A stretch of DNA of 64,000 nt, from assembly GCA_003008705.1 (NCBI GenBank), contig PDUO01000007.1, positions 1,431,939 to 1,495,938 on the forward strand. Reading direction: 5' to 3'. Below the pieces are notes generated by a model. The model was not told the DNA's origin. It saw only the letters and a program-made list of their open reading frames with translations, and did no database searches. Shown in pieces: positions 23,396-35,200 of this stretch (the first letter of the stretch is position 1; every line of letters starts with the position of its first letter). Made by a program: the position numbers and the translations under genes. The DNA comes from Pezicula radicicola (Eukaryota > Ascomycota > Leotiomycetes > Helotiales > Dermateaceae).

Positions 23396-24019
23396 CTATC
23401 TTCGAGGAAATGTTTCGCGACGAAAGACCTCTTGATCCTTGTGGTTATGTAAATACTGTCTCCCAGCTCTATCCAGAGGTTCCAAAGGAGCCTTCTTAAA
23501 ACCGCTTGGGTTATCAAGAGGATGATAAATAGCCCCAATAACACTGCGCTGGGTTTTATCCGTGATCGCCCGAGCAAAATTTGGATCGTTCAGAGGTCGC
23601 TCAACCAAACGGCGGCGATCGTTTGGATGGACCACACGCTCTACCTGGGCCTTCGTTGCAGACTTCCTGTTGTAGTCGAATGCCGGATTTCCTGGGAGGC
23701 GAATGGGATACTCGTAGAGTTTATCGGCGTCGCGCCTCTCCCAACTCTTGAAGTTCTCGTACTCCTCTTCATTCTGACCTTCGCTGTTTCTGTACTCGGC
23801 GGGATATCCTGATTTATATTTTCCAGTGGCGGGGGGAGGTGGGCCATGTCGAATGGTGTGTGACACCATCTGAGCAGGGATCTTGCCACGGGTTGTATAG
23901 TATTGCTGGATGAAATCAATTGCCTTGTTTTGGATGGTCTCATGGAGGTTGCGTCCTACGTACTGAATTATGATGTCTATTATCGGAATTCCGTCTCGGT
24001 CCATCGTAGGAGCCGTCAT
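23396..24019 (-). CDS. RNase T1/N1-like domain protein without signal peptide
   Basis: Single open frame, 207 aa from the ATG at 24019. After about 75 residues of soluble helical sequence come GYPAEYRNSEG, LYEYPI, ARAIT...IGAIYHPL and GFKKA. This order matches guanyl-specific RNases of the T1/N1 group: YPH.Y.N.EG, YE.PI, DRV...GVITHT and a final F. The family's catalytic Glu, Arg and second His have counterparts here (E of LYEYP, R of ARAI, H of IYHP), while the first His (YPH) is Ala (YPA). RNase T1 proteins are normally secreted; this one has no signal peptide, and is longer by the N-terminal region. It may be an active cytosolic RNase, a decayed one, or a domain of another activity. A short spliced-looking exon at 24484-24426 does not join in frame. 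Confidence 0.6.
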   Translation of the reverse strand: MTAPTMDRDGIPIIDIIIQYVGRNLHETIQNKAIDFIQQYYTTRGKIPAQMVSHTIRHGPPPPATGKYKSGYPAEYRNSEGQNEEEYENFKSWERRDADKLYEYPIRLPGNPAFDYNRKSATKAQVERVVHPNDRRRLVERPLNDPNFARAITDKTQRSVIGAIYHPLDNPSGFKKAPLEPLDRAGRQYLHNHKDQEVFRRETFPRR

Positions 24020-24937
24020 TGGGGCTGCTGTATGTGTAACTCATTATTCCAAAGTCGGAGATAAACTGCCTTTCACTCAAAATATTAGCTAATTTATAAC
24101 TACGTTGTAATCAGTGTTTCGGTTTAATGTTAATCACTTACCTAGGTCTAAGCAAAAAAGAAGCTAGAAGTATCGGGATCAATTTCCTTGACGGGGTTAA
24201 AGATCAGAGAATTGGAGCTAAATGGATATCTGAAGTTTCTTATGGCAGCAATGGGGATTCATCTGAAAGTTATACAAAACGAAAGCATTCTTGATCAAGA
24301 GGCGGATTCTGTCTGTTGGAACCCAACTGCTATCGTACTTGACGCTGGCCAAATTGGAAACATGAGTAAAATCACTCAACCCTTGATATAACAGATGTTG
24401 GTTTCATGCCTTACCATGACATTACCTATCGTTTGTTGGGCCACGATAGAGGCTGTCCATAGACCACTGATAGATGGTTGGCATTGTAGTTTGGCTGTAT
24501 GCCGTATGCGCCGTATGGCTAAGCGCCGAATGGGTAAATGGGGTGGGTGAGAAGAGAGGTATTTTCTGTTTCAAATCGGGCCGGTCGGTCCCGAACGGAA
24601 CCAGCACCTGCAGCTAAAACGTAAGCGCGCGCTACTCTAACGTAAGTATTCAATCGCTGAAGGAATGCTAGCAGGACATCTAACAATAGGGAAAAAAGCA
24701 AGAGACAAGGCATCTATAATTATTCTCTTAGATTCTTGCCCTTGCTCAAGTATCGACCGTCCCTTTGATTCTATGAATCAAGCAGAACGCAGAAGCCACC
24801 ACAGTTTCTGTTCCCCTCCTCAGATTCTCCCACCTTATCACGACTACCTCTCTCAAGAATCTGGACGTTTCTCCTCATTACTCATAACTGCGTAAAGATC
24901 AAAGTGGCTCGGAAGTACCGTTGATTCCGTTACCAAG
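24020..24937. other. Divergent intergenic region
   Basis: Lies between the start of the RNase T1-like gene (-) and the start of the second DUF3632 gene (+), so it likely holds both promoters. The piece 24426-24484 (-), ATG to a GTAATG donor, may be a non-coding or alternative first exon; no in-frame join to 24019 was found. Confidence 0.4.
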
Positions 24938-25959
24938 ATGAGTATCAAGGTGGACGGAGAAGCCCCATCCCCAATCAACGACTTGCCATGGCTTTTATGG
25001 CTCGAGGAAGAGATCAAGAGCGCCATCGAGGACGGTTATGATACTGTTCTGTACACCGCCCTGAAAGATTTTCTTCTCTCAACAAGCGACACCGCAGCTG
25101 CAGATACAGCCCAGCGCGTAGACGCATCCTACAGGGAGACCATTCTAGCTGGAAACCCACTACTGCAATTTCAGGATGACAAAGGAATGCCCGGGTTCCT
25201 TAATGCCCTCTGGGAGACCTTTTTTGAGGTCGTAAAGCGGGTTCCCTACAACGCTTCGGAACAGGACAAGCTTATACAGTTTATCCACGAGCTTCGAAAG
25301 TTGCCACCCAAGCCATGTAATATCTGGAAGGTATGTTACGCCTCTGTGATTTTATGTTTGTCACGTTAACATGACTGATAGAGTGAATGTCTCGTCTATA
25401 CTAAGGAGCCAGTATTCTTCTCGGTAATGAATGAGAATTGGAATCATAACTATGGTATGACGCCTTATTAGCCTTATCTTGCTCTGCTTTCCTGGGTTCG
25501 ATAGCTAATGGAGCTTCTGTAGTTCACGAAGAGCCAGAGGATTGCACAGGGCCAGAACTGAAGGCGTATAAAGAAGACTGCGACCAGTGGGTGAACTTCT
25601 CAGCCTTCCTCGCTCGCTGTACCGCATCTGGTCTCGACAGAGACTACGAAGATCCCATCCCATATCCCAGCCGAGACCTTAAAGTTGCTCTTGAAGAGAA
25701 CCAGAAACCTGGACTGAAGCGCGACTACAGCATTTTGGCTGCTGTACAGTACATCCTGCTGGCCGACCGTACCCTCTACGAAGATTTCATCGGGAACGCT
25801 GCAGAGGGGAGTAAAAGGAAGACCTGGGGGCTGGGGAAGTGGCCGCTCTGGACTAGGAAGTTCGCAGAAGCCGCTGCGGAATATGAAGAGAATGGGAAGA
25901 CCGAGCTGGCCGCCGCAACGAAGAAGGCCCATGAGAAGATGGCTTTCTATCATGTTTAG
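24938..25959 (+). CDS. DUF3632-family protein
   Basis: Exons 24938-25330, 25382-25454 and 25523-25959 give 300 aa. The N-terminal half is helical and acidic (PWLLWLEEEIKSAIEDG); the C-terminal half holds the DUF3632 hallmark VNFSAFLARCTASGLD, then DLKVALEE, YSILAAVQYILLADR and KWPLWTRKFAEAA. Function of the family is not known; it is found mostly in ascomycetes, often in several copies per genome. This is the second member in the window and, unlike the copy at 8.6-9.6 kb, has no premature stop. The two are only distantly alike, so they are not a recent duplication. Confidence 0.85.
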
Positions 25960-26638
25960 AGGCAATGGAATTTTCCAATTCTGCTTACCACAGGCAGAGC
26001 TGATCATCAGTCACCATGATATTCCTCCCAAAAGACTTTCTGCCAGACTTTTCCCATATCTTTGCTGTATCCCGTTTCCAGTTTTCGACCGTACCTTTGT
26101 TGATATACGTCTGAGATGGAATGTTATGCAGACTGTTCTTATTAAGGAGGAAATCGGGGATCAAGTCTTTGATAAATACTCGCGCGAAGTGAGGTTTGAT
26201 GTTGTACAGCGCTCGCCTACAGGGCTGTGCAAATGTTTTGTAGTTATAATATTCGAGGAGTTGAACTGGGTTCTGACAGGACAGACGCTACTTGTATTTA
26301 TAGAAAGGGTCCGATTTTAACTCTTTGAAGATCTGGGCTAACTACAGGAGAGAGTACGTCTGTTTGCACTACTGCAATTGGAGTGATAGCAATTAAAGCA
26401 ATATTAACTAGTATCCCCTAGGGCAACGTATGCCTTGAATTCTTACATTAGACCAAAGTACTCGGAGTTATAGTTCTACAGCTCAGAGTAGTCTGCTTTG
26501 AAGTACGCAACTTTAGTATGATATAACTTAGAGCACGTCGATTTCTAAGAGAAAGTATTACAGATTTGTCCTTTCTGTTTAATGTGCATTAAAAAGTGTA
26601 TATTCCCAATACTACATAAAGCTAATTTCAAATGCGTA
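25960..26638. other. Intergenic, no gene seen
   Basis: An open frame to 26320 on the + strand is a continuation of another frame past the DUF3632 stop and has no family features. The last 250 bp are AT-rich. Confidence 0.4.
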
Positions 26639-26879
26639 TGTCTCAAGGTCACGTGGGCAGCCTCCAGATACACCTCAGATTGGAAGGACAGACACGTGTC
26701 TGACCCACGTGACTAGCGTACGTTCCACACTAGGGTTCTAGGACTATATACCACACCTCCTCCTAAAACCTACTTCTTTCCTTAGTCTAGAATCCTCGAA
26801 TACAATCACTCATCTACGCACCTCTCTAACTTTAAAGGTTATAATATACCTCCCTGGTGCCCGTCCTAAGAACGTGACA
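26639..26879. mobile_element. Possible solo LTR (TG...CA ends)
   Basis: A 241-bp block starts TGTCTCAAGGTCACG and ends AACGTGACA. It holds three CACGTG E-boxes, two of them in inverted arms (gtcacgtggg at 26648-26657 and its complement at 26704-26713), then a TATA-like tatatacc, which is how an LTR promoter could look. No matching 5-bp target duplication flanks it, so the call is tentative; a promoter block is the alternative. Confidence 0.35.
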
Positions 26880-26931
26880 TCACACTCTTACAGCGTAAGG
26901 TGACTAACTGTGTTAGAAGCGAAGTTAGTTA

Positions 26932-27181
26932 CAAAGGTTATAGCAAAAAGTTTAGAGACTATAGGGACCTTTAGGTAATTAACTACTAATACTATAGTAA
27001 TAGGTTATAGGGGTCTAAGTAACCTAGTCCTCATTTATATTACCTAAGCCTACTATAATCTACCTACTACAACCTATAGATTAGGTAGAATAGGGGCAAG
27101 TTATAGGCTCTTATATACTATAAGTTATTATAATATTTTTATAACTACCTATAGTCTCTAAAAACTTTACTGTAACCTTTA
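26932..27181. mobile_element. 250-bp MITE, internally deleted copy of the 33.2-35.6 kb transposon, RIP-mutated
   Basis: Both ends carry the same inverted repeat (aaggtta..gcaaaaagttt..agagac) and TA dinucleotides flank them (26930-26931 and 27182-27183). Its left ~120 bp match the right end of the large element at 35.4-35.56 kb (reverse complement) and its right ~130 bp match that element's left end. The differences are nearly all C-to-T/G-to-A with the MITE being the T/A-rich one. It codes for nothing. Confidence 0.85.
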
Positions 27182-27555
27182 TACTATAGAAGAATTCTCG
27201 AATAAAAATCGTTACCTTTTCGATGTCATATACTAGCAGGGTCTTTGTAGCCTATTTTTTCAGCCCTACTGGAGCCGACTGTGGATTATACAAGAAACTG
27301 CTTTAAGTTGTGCTGGGATAGGCGAAGTGGTCACTAGAAAACAAGCTAGGAGCATGTAGAGTTCTAGGACATCCGGATTTTTTAATTAAATTATCATGTA
27401 TAGAGGGTTTTTTCATAGACCTGATTGATATTCTAATCAATTGTTAGGTCACAGGATCTTCAGTAGAGATATTGTGAAGGCTTCAACTTAGGGTTTCTGA
27501 AGAGAACCCCTCTAGTTCAATTTATAAAATCACGAATTAGTAGACAACAATGAAA
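27182..27555. other. AT-rich spacer
   Basis: Nothing supported between the MITE and the 3' end of the HET pseudogene. Confidence 0.4.
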
Positions 27556-29027
27556 TTAGATTAATGTAACTCCGAACCTCCTACTTCCGCCATTTGATGA
27601 TTTAAGACCAGAGTCAGGAGAATCGTTAGCAGTACGCTGGCAGCATTCCCTGATATCTCCCGCATTATCATCATTCATTTCGAAAATACCGCGACGGACA
27701 AAATAGCCTTTACGATTCTTGCCTTCGGCAATAATAAGTCCAGTTAAGGGGTGTCTCTGTTCAGAGTCCTCCGATAGCCTATAAGTTCCACCGCAGACAG
27801 GCACTAAGTAATAGGTTTCATCTATATCTTCGGCCTTGAACGAGTGGTCCCACAATGAAAGTATCGATTCTTTAGAAAACATAGGGAGGAACTATTGGAA
27901 TCTAACTATTCAAGCTGAGGTCAACCTTCCTTGACAGACCCAGCCTCGCTCCCAAAGCCGAGCGGTAGCGATTCCGTTGTACCAAATTTTGGGGTCACAC
28001 AGGTAGACCTCTTGCTCTTCATCTTGACTTGTAGTCCTAAACGAGGTCCGGAGGGGGGAAATTCCTGTCGGCTCCCGCTTATATATCATCCCAACAGAAC
28101 TATCTTTCAACGCTACTGCGGATAGCTTATAGTGTCCATATAAGTAGACTTCTCCCATCAAGGCAGCTTCATACTGCCAATCCTCTTCTGAATCTTGTAT
28201 GATGCACAACGAGTCAATCCATAAATGTCGACCGCCTAGGCCTCTCACAATGTAGATAGCATCTCGGAAATTTCGAGGGAGTTTCTCGCAATCAATCTGT
28301 ACAAATATCGACCGTAGATTATCTTTTAATAGTCTTTCAGGCATCGGCTTCTTCCCCCCAGCAGTGGCTAAGAGTAAAGTGGCTTGCATTTTGTGGGAGG
28401 TCTTTCCCCAGGCAAAGTCGGACTTTGTCCGTTGCAGTGTCCCCGATATCGATCAAGTGTGTCGGCGAAATGTTCCAGTCATTTCTCGACAATTGATATG
28501 TTGAGCTTTACAATTTTCAATCCACTTCCGCGCAAGTCCCAAGCTCTCTATGGACACCGTTGAGTTCCCTAACAAAATATCTTTCGGCGTAAATTCCAAT
28601 GCTAGACCTTCTCAGCCGTGAACTAGATTGAACGGATAATATACGGACTTACGGAGTTCAGGACAGCGAGTATTGAACGATGTACATCTTGAGCGTCCGA
28701 ACGATCTGATCCAACCGATATAACTGCATCCAAACTATGGTATTCAAAATGTCCAATTTGCTTTGAATACGTAATGACAATTTACCCGCGATGTTCATGT
28801 TCTCAGACGAAATTATGCACAATAGTACGATTATCTGGGCGTGTGCCACCACGGGAGATTCTGAGGAAGAGCGTGCAGAAATGACAGCCTTGAACCACTC
28901 TGGATTCGAGCCGCTGCCCCGTCTGACCGAGCACACCTCCATCCGGCACTGTGCCAAAAGAATTGAGAACCACTCGACAAGTATTGCACAAGGCCTTGGT
29001 TTCACTGACTGGCTGTGGCGACATCAT
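27556..29027 (-). pseudogene. HET-domain gene broken by frameshifts and a stop
   Basis: The N-terminal zone (29027-28803) reads LCNTCRVVLNSFG and GCHFCTLFLRIS, typical for HET proteins. After a disturbed stretch come ESLGLARKWIENC, then in another frame PTHLIDIGD, KVRLC and HFTLSHCWG (the YCWG block). A third frame follows at a run of six G (near 28358), giving KDNLRSIF, LPRNFRDAIYIVRGLGGRHLWIDSLCIIQDSEEDW, GEVYLYGHYKLSAVA and RGWVCQGRL where QERL is expected, with a stop at 27910. A last piece (27882-27556) holds the C-terminal domain in a further frame. At least two indels in coding blocks cannot be introns because the blocks are contiguous. The Glu-to-Gly change and stop fit ongoing decay. 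Confidence 0.88.
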
Positions 29028-29806
29028 TTTTCATAATACTTTCGAAAGTAGATAGCAAGATGAAGTTTGGAAGGATCTAGACAAGAAATGAGATGTGTTG
29101 AAGTATGCTAACACGGTGGCCGTTATACGACGCCATATCCCCTGAGCAGGCTCCGGCTGACTTACTCGTTAAGTAGCATGCTCAGGGGCTCAGGACACAG
29201 CTCACGTTGCGAGTTACAGCAGCAAGTGCTCAGGTCCAAAGACGGAAATGGCGAACGCTGATGTCAATATTCCGATTTCGAACCACCTGTTTCATGTGAT
29301 ATGAATCAAATTTAAACGCTCGAAAATCTTGCCCCGACAACGTAAGAGCTTTTTATTTGCAATAATAATGGTTGATAAGACTCCGACTTAAGACTTTCAA
29401 ATTTTGGACTTCTGCATGCTATAAGCTGGCTTTGTGATTATGGCTGTTGCGAAGTTCGAGTTGGAAGGTAAATTATTAACCCAGTTCAGAGAAGGACACG
29501 ACCTAGATGAGTAACGGCGGGACTTGTGTCTCACACTACTTCTACCTTTTGGTCTTGGCCACTATGCTTAGACTGTGTCTGAATCGAGATTGAGGAAATC
29601 GAATCAAGCCAATCAAGTAGAATTGGAAGCCAGTTGCCACCATCCCCCACCCTTCGAATCTTGAAATTATATATGTAGACAAAGCAACAAGTTGCGAGGG
29701 CTCCAAAAACAGTCAGACTTTCCAGGTCTCAGACGAGTGCAGAATGTCTCCCACGTCATAGCACAATCAGTTCTCAACTCTCCATCCCGCCAATCAGAAA
29801 ACCCCT
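29028..29806. other. Intergenic, no gene seen
   Basis: Contains a small local inverted motif around ctgagca (29140-29190) but no open frame with family features. Confidence 0.4.
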
Positions 29807-30831
29807 TCAAAAAGCACTTAAAGAAGTTGCGAGACGTTTGATAGCTCTGATGGCCTTGGGACTAAGCTTCTCTTTCAGCTTTTTATCTGCCGCGGTATAG
29901 ATTCTAGTAGTAGCAAGGCGCTAGGGAAGTATTGTTAGATATGGCAAGATTGAACCAAGAGTTGTAAGATAACTTACTTTATCAGATCGCCAAGCTTCCA
30001 GCGTCTTACTTAGACTGTGTCGCTCCTTCAAACCCTCTTGGTCGTCGTCCCGCACCGACAAGTACTTCTCAAACAGATTCCATTCATCAGAATCCTCCGG
30101 GCCGTCGCTTTCAATTGGAGCAAAGGTGGTTGTGAGAAGCTGATACTCGTGTTCACACATGGAAAGAGGCTTCTTTGGTACGTACTTGGAAGAGCCAGCC
30201 TTTTGAAGCAAGTCATTGAGAGCCGGATCCAAGGGTTCATTTTCAACGCCATCTCGTTGATCGATCAACCTGCCGATAGTAAACTTCCATTGAAGTACCA
30301 ATCTTTCAGCTCCAACATCTAGAAGACAGTTCTCATCCACGACGCCATATTTGCTGGAATCCCACGACTTTGTAAACTTTGGACTGAGTGGTAAGACGCG
30401 ATCCAAAAAGCCGGGCTTGGAGAAATCTACACTCTTCTCGAAGCAGTGTATGTGGTAATAATCTGTTACCGATACATAAGCATAACATCATTAGAGATTA
30501 CAGTGTAGGAGTGTAATATACCTGGAACTCGATTTCCGAGAAATTTATGTCGGCCCGGGACTAATCCAATTCGGTATTCTCCTCGCAGAATCTCCTTCTC
30601 GCAATAAAGCATGCACTTTCCACCCGTAGGCAATGGAGGAGTCTCTTCCGCCAGATCGACCCAATAGATTAGGCGCTGCTCGGGCGATGGTGGTGTTGAA
30701 GTAGATTTCTCGCTAGGAATCTCGGCCAGGCCGAAGTGGCGGCGGAGCAACTTTTCAGCCACGAGATAATCTGGATGCTTATTGTCAATGGCCTCAGAAG
30801 TTCCGTCTGGATTATGCTTAATTAAGTCCAT
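29807..30831 (-). CDS. PARP-type zinc-finger-like protein
   Basis: Exons 30831-30522, 30462-29978 and 29920-29807 give 302 aa; the ATG at 30831 is the first in frame (the frame is open upstream without ATG). The central part reads KCMLYCEKEILRGEYRIGL, PGRHKFLGNRVP and, across the first intron, DYYHIHCFEKSVDFSKPGF. This matches the order seen in PARP-like zinc fingers: a Cys pair, a 'GE.RIG' strand, then H-x2-C, a nick- or DNA-end-binding module. No PARP catalytic or BRCT domain follows; the C-terminus is helical and charged (EYQLLTTTF, EKYLSVRDDDQEG, KKLKEKLSPKAIRAIKR). Role in DNA damage sensing is inference from the finger only. Confidence 0.72.
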
Positions 30832-32209
30832 CACTGCTGATACAGACAGAATGACTTGAGCGCGAAGAACTAGTGGAGATATCAGCCGATGAGCCAACAG
30901 TGACCTAACTGTTGATTGGATGCCTTACACGTTACTTCCCCCACAAGTTTGAAGAGACCGGCGTTCGTGGAGGGATTTACAAAAGAGAAGTTGATAATGT
31001 CTTAGCGTTGTTTAGATGATGATGGAGGGTGGATTGAAGCTGCGGCCGTGTTCGACGTCAGCATGCGAACGTTGTGAAGAAGAGAGAGATGTTGATGAAG
31101 AGAGAATGAATGGAAGGAAGAGAAAAGAAGAGTGCGAAACTGCAGTTGAAGATATGTACAAGGCAGGAGCACTAGTGCAAAGCGTAGGTCGGGTACCCTT
31201 CGTGCCTTCTGTTCAAGTATAGTCGCCACCCATCACCTTCACTTTCAGCAAAAGTATCATCACTCATGCTTGACCCACCATTACCATAACTTATTTCCTC
31301 ACACACACCTCAACTTACCCAATTCTCTTTGAAATTGGTACAAAGAATGCCCATTCCCGCTCCGTTAAAAGTGTTTTCTTCTCCAGATACTGTGTCCAAC
31401 AACAACACAAAACACAAAATGAAACGTCTCTACACTACATTGTCATCCATTCTTACCTTGTTTTCCTGTTTCTCATTAATTCTCGAAATCCGGATGTAAG
31501 ATGTTATATTTGATTAGGTATAGATGTATGTTTACATACCTTGTCCGAAGAATAGGTACGCACAAATCTGATCAGAATAATCGTTACTTAGGTCCTCGTG
31601 CAAGTATCGTCCACTATCTGAATCTGAATTTTATCATCTATCATGGCCATTGCTGCTAGTGCTGGAGTTGGACGACCTTCTCATAGTTGTAGAGTTATTG
31701 CTTATTATTCGTTGTCTTGATTCTTCTATCTGCATTGACGTCCTCACGTTCCTGATTATCGGAGTCTAAAAGAAGTGCGCATGAGATGTATTTCGAGAAG
31801 GCGATTGTGTGTACTGATGTGAATTATTCATCCTCCTCTTCATCATCTTCTTCATCTTTCTACTCTCCATATTTGTCACCCTCCTCCTTTCATGGCTTTC
31901 CTCATTATTTTCACTTTTCTTCTCACCACTGCCTCCAAGCACAAAAACCCCACAACATCCACTCCCCCTCTGTTCGACGCTTTCTGAAAGGCAAAACATC
32001 TTCAAATCAACTTAATCTCCAACTTTTCACTTCCACGATTTATAAAAAGTCACTTAGTCACCTCGCTTAATTTAACTTCCCTCGCTCCAGCAAAGGCACC
32101 CTGGTACAGCACAACTACTGCAAGTCAAACAATCTGTTTTTTCTAACAATATATTGTAAATGAGTGGAGTATATAACTTTTCGTGTTTACTGAAAAAATC
32201 ACCAATCAT
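30832..32209. other. Intergenic with simple-sequence stretches
   Basis: Contains a (TCC/TCA)-rich low-complexity run near 31830-31860, which creates serine-rich spurious frames, and no convincing gene. It spans the start of the zinc-finger gene and the 3' end of the SDR. Confidence 0.45.
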
Positions 32210-35200
32210 CTAAAACACCATTCTCATCTTCAACTTATCACCCTCAACAATCTCCTTTTCCCTGCTTATAAACTCCGGCATATCCCAAGGACAAGCGATA
32301 TAGCGACCAGCAAGCCAGTCACGCTTCTCGCTTGTCAAGAAGACCATGGTATCAGCTGAGAGTTCTGGAGTATCAGTGAGAACTATTTCACACAGTTAGC
32401 AAATCTTCGCACTGTACAGAAATCCAAAACAGTAATAGTAGCCAAAGGACCCTGCAATACCAGAAGAAAAGAATAGAAATCAAACATACCATAATGCATA
32501 TCCTCCGGCATATTCAAAGCCAACTCCGTAACAACCCCACCCGGATGAACCGCAAAAGCCAAAACGCCCCTCTCCGCATACTCAAGACACAAAAACTCAG
32601 TGAACCTCAAAACCGCAAACTTAGAACTCTGATACCCACTCCCACCACTTACCAAATTCAAAGCCCCAATAGAACTCAAATTAACAACCGTCATATCCCC
32701 ACCACACCTCATCATCAAAGGTAAAAGTCCCCTAGTAACCCAATAAACCCCCCTAACATTAACCTCCCAAGTCCTCCACCACTCCCCCCCATCCCCATCC
32801 ACATCCCCCTCAACAAGCGGCAAAAACCTCTCAAGATACCCGGCATTATTAATCAAGATATCCAACCTCCCAAATTCCTTCTCCGTCTGAACAACAGCAG
32901 CATCCACACTCTCCTTATCCTCAACATCCAACTTCATAGCCAGAATTTTCGGGACCTCTTTACCAGCTAATTTCGCAGCGTCTTCGATTTCTAGAATTAG
33001 CGAATCGAGGGAACTTCGTGCACTTATTGCTATTGCTGAGGCGCCGGCTTTGGCGTAGGAGATTGCTAGGGCGCGTCCACATCCTTTAGAGGCTCCGGTT
33101 ATGAAGATGTATTTTCCGGTGCAGTTGGATTGGGTGATGGGGTTTATTGCTTCGTAGGTGTCTTTGTGGATGATTTTGGTGAAGTTTATGCCTGGATGAT
33201 GGTGGGGTTTTGTGTTAGTGGAGTTTAGATGGGTATGAAGGTATGAAGGTTATGGCAAAAAGTTTAGAGACTATAGGTGGTTATAGGGATGTTGGGACAG
33301 CTTATAGGGTATAAGAGCCTATAACTAGCCCTTGTTCTACCAGAGATATAGGGCGTAGTAGGTAGATTATCCCTTTACCGGCCAGAGCGGATTTTAGTGT
33401 GACGCTTGGGCTATATAGTCACGTATACCTAGAACACTAAAATCTAAATCAATATAAACAACCCCCTTAAGTTATTATATACTACTATTAAATACCTATT
33501 TACCCTATATTTACCCTGTAAAGTCGTGAAATTTATATAACTATAGATACTATACTAGATAGTATAGACCTAGGAATATTAAGGCTAAATCTAGCTCCTG
33601 TAATAAAAATTAGGACCGATTTTAAGCCCTTATTCTATCTACTATTTAATAAGAAAATCAACCTCCCTTTAAACATTTCTCTATATAATTCCTTTATGAT
33701 TTAGGATCTATTCTTTCCTAGAGATTAACTTTAGATTATTATTAATAATATTAATAATTATTAGCCTAAGCTGAATCTAAAGAGGCCTTAAAAGAAGAGT
33801 ACCCGGGTATAAAGACTACTTATACTCGAGGAGCTATATACCTTCCTTACGATTTAGATTTATATAGGTATTTACTATAAGAATTAATTAAAAGACTATT
33901 AGTATATAAAAGAGGGCTTTATAAATTATAAGGATATATAAAATACTATAGGAAAGAATTACTAGTTTAATATAAGTTAGAGACTTTATCTCTACTCTCT
34001 ATCTAACTTTATAAATTTAGATATTTATTCTATAATAAGTATAATCTATATAAAGCTAGTATATAGTTTAGAGTTAATTAACCTTATAAGCTTTAGATAG
34101 AATCTATTAATTTATATATATTAAAGAAGTCTAAAGAGTTATAGATACCTAAAAGAGATATTATAGTTAATAAATCTATAGAGTAATTTTAAGACTAATC
34201 TAATAATACCCTAGTTATTCTAAATAAGCTAATTTTAGAGGGATATAAAATATAAATAATTATATAAGAGGACTATATATTATATTAGATTTAGTATAAG
34301 AAAGGAAGTAAGAAAAGCTAAGGTCTATAAGGAGTTAAAGTTCCTAAGAAGCTTAAAGGTAATAAAACTTTAGTTATTATTATTGATTTAGTTCTTAAAC
34401 TATCTAAGTAAACTCTTTTCTATTATCTCTATCTCAATAACCTATTTATAAATATCTAGTTATTAGAAACCCTCCTTAATAAAGGTATTAGAACTATTAG
34501 AACTTATTAAACTAACTTAGGAATATTTAAGGAATATAGTAAAATAAAGAAGTAAGATAAAAAAAAAGATAAGATTCCTTAGGGAACCTTATTCTATATA
34601 CCCTTAGAAGATAATTGAATTATCTATATAGCTTAGAAAGATAATACTCTTTACTTATTTATAAGTATAATATACTACCTAGAGAAGAAGATTAAGAAAA
34701 AGTAGAAGAGGCCTAAGACTACCTCTTCTATAGTTAAAATAACTTAAGTTCCTTTTAGAGATTCTCCTACTAAGGATCTATATATACCTGAAAGCTTTAA
34801 TGATTATAATAGACTTATAAGGTAAGTTAATTAGATAGATTAACTAAGAGGTGAAATAATTAGATTATATTAAATTTATAAAGGAGGTTAGTATACTATA
34901 TAGTACTTTCTCTTCTTTATAATCTTAGTTAACTTATATAAGCTCTCTCTTTATTCTTAGATACTTGAATTAGAGTATTTTATAACTTAAAGAGTCTTTT
35001 AAATTAACTTTATAAATTACTTATTTTAACTTAGTAAAGAGATTTTAAATTAAGTACTTAAGAAATAAAAATATAATTAAATTAAAGTCTTAAACTTAGA
35101 CTTTAATTTATCTATTTAGAGCTATAAGTTAGAGTAATATAGAAAGTATTAAGATTATTATTTATATTAGGTAGTTAGGAGGTATTAGGAACTAAATATA

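Noticed and set aside
24426..24484. Coding-looking first exon (ATG to GTAATG) for the RNase T1-like gene
   Set aside because: No acceptor before 24019 joins it in frame, and the sequence between has stops in all frames; kept only as a possible leader exon.
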